Shown here piece after piece: positions 1 to 12,285 of a DNA stretch of 64,000 nucleotides (positions within the stretch are counted from its first letter, which is position 1; each line of letters begins with the position of its first letter). This DNA comes from Axinella damicornis (taxonomy: Eukaryota; Porifera; Demospongiae; Axinellida; Axinellidae). The position numbers and the translations under genes were made by a program. Location of the stretch: positions 8,525,274 through 8,589,273 of the forward strand of contig OZ007509.1 of assembly GCA_963931865.1 (NCBI GenBank), written 5' to 3'. The notes beneath the pieces were generated by a model. That model was not told where the DNA came from and ran no database searches. It saw only the letters and a program-made list of their open reading frames with translations.

Positions 1-809
1 GTACGTACGTACACACGTACGTACATGTGTATATAGATCCCCGATTCAGAGCCTCGCGCTAATGCGCTCGGCAATGATACTCTCTAGGACATGCAGACAC
101 AAGTATACGGATTGTGAAGGCTCAAATCAATGTGTTGTCAACTACAAAGTATCAGACAAAGTACCTCATTACATTACTAGATGGATAATATTACTTAAAT
201 TGGACTGAATACCTTTTGAATCGCTGAACTGAATAATTTCTGTATCGATTCCGCTTTTTGTGTGACTGGAATAGGTGTGTCTGATTGGATGGAGTGAAAA
301 ATGGCACTGTATTATCACTAGCTATTCTTTTTCTGCTCTAGAGTTTAAAAACTCCTCTGACGTAGGTTTGATGCTATCGTTTCAACCCCAAACTATTGCC
401 ATGCATGTATGAAAGATTAATGGTAAGTGGTCAAGAAGGCTCGTATGTTGACCGCTTTTGTCTGTCTCCTACATGACGGTTTCATACAAAAGAGCAGCAT
501 TTTACACTGCATGAGCAGTGCATGACCCTATATCTTTGTTCATTACAATACACGTGTTATGTCTGTAGGGTGGGTTGCATACTGAACTGTAACAACCAAC
601 TCCTCACTCTTAATTGGAGTGAGCCCATAGTCATGGTGTCAAGATGTCCCACTGTTTGTGAGGTGTCTGTTTAGCGTATGACTGTATATCCAAGTGGAAA
701 ATCATAATGTTGCGCCACACACATGCTGAACTGGACCAGCGTGGAGAGCCTGCTACATTTGCATGGCGATGATGAACAACGATCTTGAACAGATCGCCAT
801 GAACGAATG
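1..809. other. Gene-free left edge
   Basis: I see no credible exon here. The first 30 bases are an ACGT-type alternating repeat. The short reading frames have no family resemblance. Confidence 0.5.
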
Positions 810-817
810 GTCTCAAC

Positions 818-1143
818 TAGGGGTGGGCAATATCAGAATAATGTGGTCACGATATATCATGTGTTAGTTATCACGATATTCGATATTATCACGATAATGC
901 GTTTTGGCTAGTTTATTTGACTTCTCATGCCACACTAGAATATTTCTACAAGCCAAGCATTTACTATGTTGTCATAAATTGCATGTATACGCTATTTAGC
1001 TACTGCAGGCCTTATTTCTGCAAAAACAGCACCACTAATAATGTGAACACGATATGACGATAATTTTAAAACCACCACGATACGATTATCATGGGCTCTT
1101 AATATCACGATATACGATAATAACGATATATTGCCCACCCCTA
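818..1143. mobile_element. hAT-type MITE, 326 bp
   Basis: Terminal inverted repeats read TAGGGGTGGGCAATAT at the left and its complement at the right. They are flanked by a perfect 8-bp direct duplication, GTCTCAAC, at 810-817 and 1144-1151. The interior is AT-rich, is full of ATATCACGATA-like words and has no reading frame. An 8-bp target duplication and a TAGGGGTGGGC-type end are known for hAT elements, so this is a non-autonomous hAT derivative mobilised in trans. Confidence 0.88.
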
Positions 1144-1785
1144 GTCTCAACATAGTCTAGCTACGTACTACCAACTTGAAACTGCAGACCGCCATGAATG
1201 AGAAATTATCTCAACATGCTAACAACTTGAAAATGCAGACTGAGCGGAGGATGAGTTACAAACTTGAAACTGCAAAAGTTGAGCTTAAAACTGCACACCA
1301 TCATCAACCCGAGGCTCAAGGTACTGTACGGCTAGTGTACAGCACCACGCTCAGGCCCCACCCTCAAGTATATGCTGCACTGCTTGTGGAATCTACTAAT
1401 ATGACATGGATATTGGGACTGGCAGGAAGTACATAGTTTTGGTATAGGTATTAGAAACGAGCATGCATTGAGAACCGGCCCTGGCCCTAATACACCCTAA
1501 CCCATCGCCCTACTTCCTGTCGGATCAATCACTACCGTAGGCGCTCTAATTATGTGTTGCTCTAAAAATTATTATTTTTGAAATGCAACGCAACAATAGA
1601 AATTCGGTTAGCCAAACGGCGACGATCTTCGATGCATGATTAGAAAACACGTCGCTAGGTACTACGTAAAGTCAGACGAGTGTAGACAAGGCTATTGCAT
1701 AGCGGTTGTGTTTGTTCCCGGTTGTTGGACTGTCGCTGCCTTTTCTCCTACATGGGGTGTCCGTATCCTGGGGCACGGAATACAT

Positions 1786-2290
1786 AAGGGTCATTCCATG
1801 TCAAATCAACACAAAAAAATCCTGACCTCTTCCAATTTTGACGAAACTTGGTGAGCCTGTTAGTTCTATTAGGAAACCACTGCACACCAAATTTCAGCTT
1901 CTGAACTGCTATAGCTTTTCAACTGTGACAAATTTAATTTTCGCCTCAGGTGCCCGTTTTAGACCGCGTGCCATGACTGAAATACCCATATCTTTAGATG
2001 TGATCAACGTAGAGAGTTGTAACAAGGATTTTCTCAAAGCTCTTGAAAGGCTCTTTCATTTGGCATATAACAATTTGACGTTTGATCTCATTAAAGTTCA
2101 AAGGTTATGTAATCTGACCTTTGACCTTGGTTCTGGAAAAACGGAAGTTTTGATTTTTTTCAAACTTTTTTTGCAAAGACCTTGAACCTAAATGTGTTTA
2201 TTCACCAAGTTTTAATTTGGGACTACAATGGGAACAGCAGCTATAGACCAAAATGTAGTAGCATGTACGAAATATGTGCACATAGCATAC
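1786..2290 (+). repeat. Repeat arm A (inverted copy at 5385-5866)
   Basis: This segment is closely matched, in reverse complement, by 5385-5866. Each arm carries the same open frame of about 115 codons (1838-2185 forward, 5466-5813 reverse), with scattered substitutions. The shared frame resembles no family I know and may simply reflect repeat identity. Confidence 0.75.
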
Positions 2291-2499
2291 ACAGATAATG
2301 GGTCTAAAACCCATCATGTTTACTAACCTGCCTAGTTTTATTAATTTCTGAACCACCTTAAGCTCTTCAGTTGCAGCTCAGCTTGCTGTCTGTGTCAGTG
2401 TGTACGTGCGACCTTTTCGTAGCATTGCTTTATTTACAGGTAACTGGCTTCACTTGCTTCAGCTACTGCACTGGGAAAAATAATCTGTTTTCAGATTAT

Positions 2500-2630
2500 T
2501 TGCGCTGCAAAGGCAGGTTACACTAGCAGAGAATCAATTACATTTCTGGTTAATGAGCCAAACAATGGATACATCAGATGGATGCATAACTAACTGGCTG
2601 AGTAGCTACCAAGCACGTGCATACTATAAT
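2500..2630 (+). repeat. Direct repeat B, copy 1 (copy 2 at 4828-4955)
   Basis: A block of about 130 bases starting near GCTGCAAAGGCAGGTTACAC recurs almost identically at 4828-4955 in the same orientation. It contains no gene. Confidence 0.8.
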
Positions 2631-2639
2631 CACAGCGTA

Positions 2640-4815
2640 GTTAAGGACTGGGTACACCAAAATTTGACCAGATTTTGATCGATGTTTGTTAGCCTATATC
2701 TCAGCAACTGAAAGAGATATCAAGACCCAACCTGGACCAAGAGAACCTACAATCCAAGCGTTTTTATGTGGCTTCCATTTTGGCCACGCCCCTTGCTCAC
2801 GTGAGACACCACACCCCCACTTATGACCATATATTACTAAGCTATTTGCCAAAGTCCGGAAGGTTTTTAGCTGCCTGAGAGCTACTGTTTTCTGCATAAC
2901 GCTAGTAATAGTACCCAGCTCCATGGGATAAAATGCGGGAAAAGATCTGACTTACCGTTTGTCCAGTATGGCAATACACTGCTCTCACATTGCTGTCCAG
3001 GATGGCTCTCTGCAGCTGTAACTCAGTCTGCCTTCGGATTTTCTTTTCCCGCATTTTATTACACACTTAGCACAACATCCTTAACCTATAGAGCTCAAAG
3101 ACAGCCTTCTCCTACCGCAAAAAACCTTCCGGAACGAAGCTAGTTTGTAAAGCTCAGTGAAGTCGGCCATTTTATGCGGCCAACTGATCACGTGCAACTA
3201 GATGACGCAAGGTATGCGTTTTCACTTTGTAGTGTAAATTAGTGTCGGCGTAGTGCAAGGGTTTCTGTAGAGAGCTATCTGATACTATTACAGACCGTCA
3301 GCGCAGCGATGATATCCACAACAATGCCACTGACGAATGCTCTAGGCGGCGAGCTAAAGCCAGTATACGACGGTAGACTCGCGCGAACTTTCCAGGCACG
3401 GGTAGGTTCTTGGTACTCGACCTGTATAGCTACAACTACAGTGATACAACTACATTGATGACGGTGAGCGTCAACATAGAAGGTAGCTAGCCGAACGCAA
3501 AGCTGTCAAGGTATGCGAGCCTCGTTCTAAGCGGCTTACACAGAGTAGCGCTTCTCGGATTAAGCTAGCCCTTCGCTTTCGCGCGATCGCTTTCTAGCCC
3601 GCTAGACTACGCTTCTGATGCGTTCTCTCCCATCGGCAACAAAGTAAGCAGCAACGTACTTCAGTATCTCCTGAGAAGCAAGCGGCATTTCAAACGCCGT
3701 ATGTTACCTCCATGACGCGCTACGCAGATAGCTCGATACACTACATTGTACATGTAATTGCCCCCGCCCAGTGATCACGGTCCCATGCAGCCATGCATAG
3801 ATAACTTGCCATGACAGTACCCCTCCCATGTTAACTTCACCTTGCATAATTATAGTACTAGTCTTGCTTTATCAAGATCCACTTGCCACTATTAACTGAC
3901 TCACAAGACTACATTTAATTTAGTGTGGAATGAACTAGGCCTATAGTGCTTTCCTTTTGTATCTTCAAGATTGCAATGTGTATGCTCCTCTCTGCTTGAT
4001 GACTGGGTTTCTCGGGCATGCTGTTGCTGTGGCTGTAGTGCCTGGATGGATTCTTGACATCTTTGTTGTCGAGCATTTGACCATAGATCTCTCTGTTCTT
4101 CATATCTCTGGCCCTCTGTTGCTCCTTCTCAATATTATTATGTGATAATCAAAGTGCTAATATGAAGTGATGGATTACATCACCACAATATGTGGGGCCC
4201 GCTCCACTAGGAGGAGCATAAAGGTGTGATCACACCTTCCTTGGTGAGACTCACACCTTTTGGGGTGAGACTCACGCCATTTCTGGTCCCAGTCCTTAAC
4301 TACGCTGTGATCTTTAGCTGGTAGACAAGAGTCTGCCTTGCTTTTATGGAAACGTTTGTTCTTTATGAAGCATGACAGAATTTGATGGAGTGACTCTTTG
4401 GAATGGTGGATGGTAGACATGTTTGTCCATTCTCTTCATGGTACTTACCAGTCAGGTATGCATTATGCATCTTCTGGTTAGTTTGCAGTGTTGCCCCCAC
4501 ATTCACCTACATGAGCACTGCTGTTAACATGTTGTGCAGAGGTCTGACAGTCGCTATGACACCTCCGTTCGTGTTAGCGTAGTGCAGCACAAGACAGTTC
4601 CCTCTTCACGGACATGCTTGTCTCAATCACTACATCTGCATGAGTCCGGTGTAGCTCCTTACTCTGACTAGTTCGTCACTAGCCACCTGAACATGCACAT
4701 GCAGCTACACTTATGCTTAGGTGTCAGGATAAGTTACTAATGTAGGGCTTATTCAGGCTCTCACCAACGAGCAAGGTTCAAAATAACCATAACGTTATAG
4801 CGGTTATTCTGTTTT
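2640..4815. other. Gene-free interior of the large element
   Basis: Only short frames without family resemblance are seen. A CpG-rich patch at about 3290-3730 resembles a CpG-rich promoter or unmethylated segment, but no exon could be tied to it. Confidence 0.4.
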
Positions 4816-4827
4816 CAGTGAACTCCC

Positions 4828-4955
4828 ATGCGCTGGAAAGGCAGGTTACACTAGCAGAGAATCAATTACATTTCTGGTTAATGAGCCAAACAATGGATAC
4901 ATCAGATGGATGCATAACTAACTGGCTGAGTAGCTACCAAGCACGTGCATACTCT
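4828..4955 (+). repeat. Direct repeat B, copy 2
   Basis: Near-identical to 2500-2630, ending at the shared GCACGTGCATACT words, where the two copies diverge abruptly. Confidence 0.8.
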
Positions 4956-5220
4956 GCTGAAATTTGGTGTGCAGTGGTTATGAGATATACCATTGGATGC
5001 TGTGAAGATCAGCTGCACAAGTACTATAGGGCACATGAACTCATCATACATCCAGTTGCAAGCATTCTTTTTGATGAAAAACCTTGCAGATGGTAATTGC
5101 AGTATTTAGCTAAGTCTTTTTCTCTCAACCTAATGATGATCATGGCCTACAACCAAGAAGTATACCTGACTGAGGAAGTCCAAATTTAGTGTGGAGTGGT
5201 CTCTCAATTAATGTTTTGTA

Positions 5221-5866
5221 GCCTGACCTTTGACCTTGGTTCTGGAAAACCAAGTTTTGAATTCCAACTTTATTTACAAAGACCTTGAACCTACATGTGT
5301 TTATTCACCAAGTTTTAATTTGGGACAACAATGGGAACAGCAGCTATAGACCAAAATGTAGTAGCATGAATACAAAAAACGTACACATGCTACTTCATTT
5401 TGGTCTATAGTTGCTGTTCCCATTGTAGTCCCAAATTAAAACTTGGTGCATAAACACATTTAGGTTCAAGGTCTTTGCAAAAAAAGTTTGAAAAAAATCA
5501 AAACTTCCGTTTTTCCAGAACCAAGGTCAAAGGTCAGATTACATAACCTTTGAACTTTGAATAGATCAAACGTCAAACTATTATATGCCAAATGAAAGAG
5601 CCTTTCAAGAGCTTCGAGAAAATCCTTGTTGCAACTCTCTACGTTGATCACATCAGAAGATATGGGTATTTCAGTCATGGCACACTGTCTAAAATGGGCA
5701 CCTGAAGCCAAAATTAAATTTGTTGCAGTTGAAAAGCTATAGCAGTTCAGAAGCTGAAGTTTGGTGTGCAGTGGTTTCTTAATAGAACTAACAGGCTCAC
5801 CAAGTTTCGTCAAAATCGGAAGAGGTCAGGATTTTTTTGTGTTGACTTGACACGGAATGACCCATA
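5221..5866. repeat. Foldback repeat centred near 5385
   Basis: The sequence around 5221-5375 (TTTGACCTTGGTTCTGGAAA onward) returns as its reverse complement from about 5390 to 5545, forming an imperfect hairpin. The right arm then continues to 5866 as the inverted copy of repeat arm A. Confidence 0.8.
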
Positions 5867-6129
5867 AGTGAGTTGCTGTCTCGTACCTTCACTGATGTAC
5901 CAGCCATATCGCAACTGTGTCTTCATACATCAACGTTCACAGGCAGTGATGTGATGAGCCCTCTTCGCCGTTCAACGGTACTGTGTGCGCTTCGAGCTAG
6001 CTGCCATGCTAATCGCGTTACACAAATTAGTCCCCGGAGTGCGACGCATTATTGGAAATCATCGGTTTGAGATATTGAATTTTGAAGCAGAATTAGAAAG
6101 GATGCATAATTAGAGCGCCTACGGTACTT

Positions 6130-9100
6130 AAAGTAATTATGCACTGTGTTAGTTTGTTCTGTTTCTGTATGTAGCTTGGGTATTGTATATACCTTTCACT
6201 ATTTCCTGAGTTTTCCTCTTCATCTTGATATATTTGGGTGCATATTTGGTAATTCTCCTGCATAGAGGAGTGCCCATACGTGGTCTACGCTGTAATATTC
6301 AGGTGAAGTGGTCCTACAACAGACTTGAACAGGTATGCGGACGGCACAATCACGGAGCAACTTTAGTGATGATGGTGCCTGTCCAGTCCTGTATCTACAG
6401 AAGTTGTTCCTGTGTACATGTGTAGTAACCAAGCTTTGCAGTGTACAGATACATGTGACCTGCTGAGGGGAAAACCTGGCACATCCCATATTGAAAAAAG
6501 GTCAGAATCTTAATTAATATCTGTAGAAATTCAATTCCTTGAATTTCCACTAATCCAATCTAACTAATCCAATTTAAGGTAGCCACTGCAATAATATTAT
6601 CTTCAGTGAATCCTAATACCAGGAAATGTACTTATCAAAACAACACAGTTCCAAGAAAGTCACACAGTTCCAAGAAAGTCTATCACACATTAAGAGTTTA
6701 GTTAAGAACAAAATTATGTTGAAATACCCATTTCCTGGAATAGTACATGTTTAGCCACAACAGTCAAAATCAGCATGTGCATGTGCATCAGGCATGGCAG
6801 ATGAGCCAGGCATGGCAGATGATGCCCATGTTTGTGGAATAGTACAGCCCACAATTTTTCTCTGCAAATGCAGCAAGTGTCAGTTGAGCCCAATTCTATC
6901 TATTATGATGGTAGATCCAATCTATCTGCTGAAATTCGGAATCCCATCCTGCAGTAGTGAATTTCTTTTTGGCCCAGTTCCAATAGCATAAATATGGTAC
7001 TCCAAATATTTACACAGTCATAATTCTCACCTTCTTCACTGCTGTTACCACTTGGACAAGAAGTCTTGAGAGAGGGGATAGAGAGCCCAACGTCTGGGGG
7101 GAAAGCAGCAAAATGTTACAGTCATTTATGATACCATGACAACCAAAATTATGCATAGCAATAGGAGTGTGGGTGGAGGTGATGTGGGGGTTACAAATGA
7201 GATAAATGGTGGTGGGTGGGGTTTCATTGACATGGCCCTATCATACAATTTGCATATTTCATTGGCATAATAGGTAGCACAAAGAATGAAGAATGCTTTC
7301 TGGAATAATCGGTGAGTTTACAGGGGGGGATAATGGATTACCATGTGGTGGAAATGGCTGCTAATGACTGTTCATCGGACAAAGGAGAGTGTAGCCAGAT
7401 AGGTTCAAGTGCCCAGAGCCCTCTGAGTTAGCTAGGAAGCATAAAGTAAAAGCTAACGCTAACCTCCCGGTTGGAGCAAAGAGAAGCCAGCAACGCTCTT
7501 TAATAAGTCACACTTACACCCCAAACCAAAAATCTATCCAACATGCGAAAGAGTTCCCTGACGAAGGTCTCACAGTTTCTGGGAGTGGTTTTTCACTGAG
7601 AAGAATAATAGGTAATTTTTTTTGGAATAAAAAAGAATGGAATAATGGAGAATAATTTCCTCAAGCCTAAAGCTAATAGGGTCACTGACCAAGACACTGC
7701 ACAGAATAAAATTATTTGCAAGTTCAACAGTAGGGAAAGAAATAACCAGACGGGAGAATGTTAATTGTGTACACTTGAGAAATTCACATATTATGCAACA
7801 TGTGTGGATTGTGAGGGGTGGAACACAGGACAACATTAATTTGTTACAAGCAGCTTTGCTTGCTTAAATTAACTGCTGCTGCCAAATTGCATCTGCACGC
7901 GAGTTCAGCACTGACAGCTCCCAGTGCAGATTCTGGCAGGCTCTCCAAGAACTCTCACTCTACCCTAAATTTCTTGCACAGCTCCACCTCATCCGCACAG
8001 GTTCCACAACAAATCAATATCATGCTGTATTCCACCCATCTTCAAAACGTTTGACCTAGTTGCATAACAAATTAATGTTTTCCACCTCTCATCTGTGCAA
8101 CATGACCTACAATGCCTGGTCTGTGTAATAATTCAAACAAATATTCCAACAATTCAAGCACCCTCTTTCTTGGAAAAATCGTATTCATATTTGCACAACA
8201 GAGAATGGATTAGACCTGGACAATGCAAGTGGCTTCGTTGCTGTCTTTGTCTTTGTTCGAGGGGCGCAAGGGTCCTCTACCTCCTTTGGCTTCATCATTG
8301 CCACGACAAAACTCCTGTTCGCATTTGCTGTACAAGAATTTATTTATTTTGGTGTGTACGAATAGATTAGAGTTCGGAGAAGGGGAGTGTATGAATTAAT
8401 AGAATTCACTAGTAGAATTAATGGAGCTTGTATCAAAGTTCATTTTTACTTGGGGTTTAATCTATTCATAGCCGGATATTTTCCCAAGCAAGAGCCCATG
8501 ATGACATGGTCATTGCAGCGGAGGAGGAAAATCATGTAGCTTCGTGTTCTCCCCGTGAATCTTTCGCGTGTACTATAAATGGCATATCTGGTCACATTGT
8601 AACTAAGTTTTCAACAGAACCTCTAAAGAGACCTGCCGTCATCACTAAATACCATGTATGCTGGCTTGCCTGGACCATAAATTCGTTACGGCCTGGGAAC
8701 GAGACTAGCCTGGACCAGTGCCAACCTCTTCAAATCCTCCATCTTCATCTTCTCTAAAAAACTTGGCCTCTTGGACTGTCAGGCTTGGGTAGCAACGTAA
8801 CTAATAAGGGTGGTCAAGAACAGTTCCGGGCAGGTATAGACTACTTACTGCAAGTTCAATTAAGACAAAGCCTCCTATGAGCACACACATGTTCTACTTT
8901 TAGTAGATGTGGGAGATTCCGCAATTTTGGCCATTACATGCTTTTCCTCTTCTGTCACAATAACGATGATGTCTTGGCCGAACAGACAGCAATGACCAGC
9001 AGGCACTGTAAACTACCAACAAGCTCACCACACTGAAGTGTAACATCATTGCTGTGTGTGCAGCTTGTGATGTTTTGCAATGGACAGGAGGTACAGAGGT

Positions 9101-9480
9101 CAAGACAGCGTTGTGAGTCTGATCCACAACTGAAATACTTCAGCCAGATGGGTTGACTACTGTTTCCAGGTCTGCAGAAAGGAAGATGTGAGAATGCAAA
9201 GCATCATCTACCGGGTAGTGGACAATAGTCCCAGGTAGAAACTTAACAACCGCCACACCATTATCGCACGCAGAGTTGGTAGACTCTGTTTTCAGAGATG
9301 GCAAAGACACGCAGTATAGCTATGTAGTCCCAAAAAGATCTTATAATCTCAACTACAGTGAATCTCTGTAATAATAACCATACAGTGGCACACACCATTC
9401 ATCTTGGAGTGATTTCATGACCAACAAGACTCATAGTTGCGAGAAAATGCATCACAAAAGTACAAAACAAAAGTTGCAAA
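6130..9480. other. Gene-free stretch
   Basis: Reading frames up to about 90 codons occur on both strands. None has a recognisable domain, signal peptide or convincing splice-site pair. An isolated half-site of the TAGCCTCGTTCCCAGGC repeat family lies near 8692-8710. I see nothing else. Confidence 0.4.
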
Positions 9481-9494
9481 ACAACTACAATGCC

Positions 9495-9755
9495 GTGGTC
9501 TCCTCTTCCTCCTCTTCCTCCTCTTCCTCCTCTTCCTCCTCCCTCTTCCTCCTCTCCTTCTCCTCCTTTTTCTCCCCTCCTCCTCCTCCCATCCTCCTCC
9601 TCCTCTTCCTCCCCTCCTCTTCCTCCTCCTCTTCCTCCTCCCTCTCCTCCCTTCCTGCTCTTCCTCCTTCTCCTCCTCCTCCTTCTCCTCCTCCTCCTCA
9701 TCCTCCTCCTCCTCCCTCTTCTTCTTCCTTTTGTTGTTGTTCTTCTTCTTTGAGT
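9495..9755 (+). repeat. Polypyrimidine TCC/TCT tract
   Basis: About 260 bases of TCC, TCT and TTC words with nearly no purines on the plus strand. It produces spurious Ser/Leu/Pro-rich and Arg/Gly/Glu-rich frames on both strands. Confidence 0.95.
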
Positions 9756-9854
9756 CATACTACATAGCTCACTGCTGCCGCAACCTTTCATGGTTTTTGA
9801 TCAAAAGAACAACACTCTAGAGTGACCAGTTCCCTACCACATCACATTAATTAG

Positions 9855-10430
9855 AACTGAATCGGCAAAAAATACGGCAAATCGGTGAGCGATTCAAGCA
9901 TATTTGTGAACGATACCATGAATGATAGAGCATATCGGTGAGCAATTCCGATTCAAGCCTATCGATGACAGATACAGCAAATATCGGTGAGTAATTCGAC
10001 CACATCAGTGACCGATATAATGAGTCGCTGAGCAATTCAGGAATATTGGTGAATCGCTCACCGATTCGTGGTATCTGTCACCAATAGGCTTCAATCACTC
10101 ATTGATTCGTCATCACTTCATGGTATCGGTCACCAATAAGGCTTGTATCACCTACTGAGTTGTGAAACATCGGTCACTGATAAGACTTGAATCACTCAAT
10201 GATTTGTGGTATCAGTCACCGATAGGCTCACCGATTCGCCTTGAATCGCTCACCAACAGGCTTCAATCGCTCACCAATTCGTTGTATCGTTCACCGATTC
10301 GTTGTATCATTCATGGATTCGTTGTATCGTTCAACAATTCGTTGTATCGTTCACCAATGTATGTGGATCATTTACCAATGTGTGTGACTCACTGACCGAT
10401 TCACCGTATTGATCATTCACCGATTCCATT
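9855..10430. repeat. Degenerate inverted satellite with GATTCGTTGTATCG-like units
   Basis: The left half is built of units like CGGTGAGCGATTCAAGC. From about 10040 the right half is built of the complementary words TGAATCGCTCACCGATTCG. The array is tandem and inverted about a centre near 10040. Units vary in length and sequence. No coding potential. Confidence 0.85.
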
Positions 10431-10802
10431 CCAAAATAACAAACATACAGTATAGGCCCAATTAAGTGAAAAACGCAAAGTGACAAAGTCAAAGTACAAA
10501 GTGACGGGCCTGGGCCACCGTATAGTTAATACCTACTTATTATATTATACCAATTTCATTTTTGGGAGATCAAATGATCGTTGGAATGATTGACCACCTA
10601 ACACTCGAGGTCCAGTGCTAGATCCATTACTATTTTGCAAGGTGAAGCTTGTGGATGGGAAAAAATGTCAGTGAGCCTCTCAGGTGTTCAGACAGCATGA
10701 GCTGGCATAGTTTCGAGAAGGGTTGGTTTAGGTCTCTCCAAGTGCCCGGGACACTGATCCTTCAGTCAGATGCACTGTGTGTCTGCTGCTCAAACCTCAT
10801 TT

Positions 10803-11140
10803 CAGGGGCGGAGACAGCTACCGGGAGGCTAATAGCACAATTGCAAGCTGCCGAAGACAGTGAATAGAGGCGTGTAGTGCTGATCAGTCCGTGCGAAATG
10901 CTGAAAAATTTTGTCTTCATTTTTCAGGATGGGCTCTCGTGGCACCTTCGTGCTTTGCACGTGCTGCAAGTTAAAGACGCTGGCCCCCAATAAACAAGGT
11001 GACATATACGTATGTAGCTATACATTAATGCTACATTTTGATCAAGTATAACCATCCAGCCTGCTGTTTTGGGGGGACTCAGCTCCCCTGCTTTTGAAAG
11101 TGGCTCAAGCCCCCCCTGCCCCCTTATATCTCCGCCCCTG
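10803..11140. mobile_element. Non-autonomous hAT-like element, CAGGGGCGG ends
   Basis: The left end reads CAGGGGCGGAGACAG and the right end TATCTCCGCCCCTG, an imperfect inverted repeat. The interior (10860-10980) is related to the interiors of the elements at 15381-15849 and 46517-46969, all sharing an AGGATGGGCTCTCGTGGCAC-like block. I could not find a clean target duplication. Confidence 0.7.
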
Positions 11141-11256
11141 CATTTTACTACATACAAACAGTTGACACAATATGCAATAGCCGTAAGGTAAAATAATGGG
11201 CATGGCATGGTTCAGCAGTGAATTCAAATTTCTAGGAAGCAGTTACGCATCCAATT

Positions 11257-11274
11257 CCCCCCCCCCCCCCCCCC
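11257..11274 (+). repeat. Poly-C run (18)
   Basis: Uninterrupted cytosine run, just downstream, in minus-strand sense, of the last SRCR exon. Confidence 0.95.
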
Positions 11275-11304
11275 TACACTTTTACCTATCAAATGATGCC
11301 TTAC

Positions 11305-11509
11305 AAGTTCAGGTGGTTGTAACCACTGGCACCAGTATATCCCAGCTGCCTGCACAAAGTTGCAGCCTCAGCAGATCCAAATCCACTTGTGTTGCAAATG
11401 GTCCCCCACTGCCCATTACAGTACACCTCCACTCTCCCTTGTGAGGGGTAGCTACCTCCTGCCAACCGAACTTGGAGTGCATAGGGGTTGTCCACAAGAT
11501 TATTAGAGT
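11305..11509 (-). CDS. SRCR-domain exon (first half of a domain)
   Basis: On the minus strand the exon follows TTTTCTTCTGCAG and ends at ACTT|GTAAGG. It translates to an N-terminal SRCR half: VRLAGG, then GRVEVYCNGQWGTIC, then AATLCRQLGY, with the first two domain cysteines in place. SRCR domains are extracellular ligand-binding modules of scavenger receptors and are abundant in sponges. The matching second half was not found downstream, where a hAT-like element and poly-C follow. The gene may continue outside recognisable sequence or be truncated. The exon sits downstream of the exons at 15088-15292 and 11794-11930 on the same strand. Confidence 0.85.
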
Positions 11510-11793
11510 CTGCAGAAGAAAACAATATTTCATATGCAGACAACTAATCGTAGAAGGCTTCTGTATGACTCTTTGCACACATCTAACTATGTACCTCCTT
11601 TGATAGAATGATGGTTAAAATGCTCACCATAAGTTGAAATGTGCGGCAACCTTTTATGTATAGATATGCACATTAATACCCAGCAACCATGATAATCAGG
11701 CTCCCCAAATTCCCCAATTTGTATAGAGCTACACCAAAGACTTATCAATATCGAACTTCTACTGGTGCACTTACAAAACAATACTACACTTAC

Positions 11794-11930
11794 TGCAGTA
11801 TACAGCTACATCATTGCTGTGGTTACAGAGTCTGCTGAAGAAGTGCAGCTGGCAGGATTGAAGGCGAAGGTAGCTGGAAGTGTAGCAGTTCACATCGTCC
11901 AGGGAGATTGTTCCATTGCCTTCACCAAAG
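11794..11930 (-). CDS. SRCR-domain exon (second half of a domain)
   Basis: The acceptor TTTCTGACAG and the donor CTGCA|GTAAGT bound this minus-strand exon. It encodes the C-terminal SRCR half: SLDDVNC, LQSCQ, and CNHSNDVAVYC, with four cysteines spaced as in the family. It pairs naturally with the first-half exon at 15088-15292, so these two would form one SRCR domain split by an intron, and 11305-11509 would start the next. The intron between them carries a palindromic repeat, a tandem duplication and poly-C tracts. Confidence 0.85.
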
Positions 11931-12214
11931 CTGTCAGAAAGAATATCAAACTTCATATACACTCCTGACTACTTTTCAAAATAGCAGCTACATGTAGCTG
12001 CTAGGTATCATAGCACATGGCAAAAATCACATGCCGAACCACTTACGATAAACTGTACTTATCATATGCTGCAGCAAGTACAAGCCCTTGTTGTACCTCC
12101 TTGGGCTCAAAGTGGTTTATTCAGGTATTTTGCATGCTATTGAAGATATGATATATTCTTGTCCTTAACTCCTTGCATGCGGGAAATGCACTTATGAATA
12201 ATTAGATAAATTTC

Positions 12215-12285
12215 TCCTTCAGGACTCGAACCTACGATGGTCACATTACGATATACGCGCACTGTGGACTACACCAAATGACTTT
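12215..12285 (-). repeat. tRNA-derived SINE-like remnant
   Basis: On the minus strand TGGTGTAGTCC (12276-12266) resembles a pol III A box and GGTTCGAGTCC (12232-12222) matches the B-box consensus, with tRNA-like spacing. The acceptor stem and anticodon stem do not fold convincingly, so I do not call a functional tRNA. Confidence 0.4.

Larger units (their letters stand above)
1535..6125. mobile_element. Large inverted-repeat-bounded element (about 4.6 kb)
   Basis: The left boundary near 1535 reads TACCGTAGGCGCTCTAATTA and the right boundary near 6105-6125 carries the complement. Inside the ends, a repeat runs forward at about 1786-2290 and in reverse at about 5385-5866. I find no transposase inside. 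It may be one large foldback-like element or two related elements in opposite orientation. No clear target duplication was found. Confidence 0.5.

Noticed and set aside
1176..1436. 86-codon Lys/Gln-rich frame next to the hAT MITE
   Set aside because: Short ACTTGAAACTGCAGA word repeats explain it; no domain, no splice sites.
9399..9820. Several overlapping long frames (Arg/Gly-rich, Ser-rich, Leu/Pro-rich)
   Set aside because: All are translations of one TCC/TCT tract in different frames; no complexity, no splice context.
12215..12285. A functional tRNA gene
   Set aside because: A and B boxes are present, but acceptor and anticodon stems do not pair.
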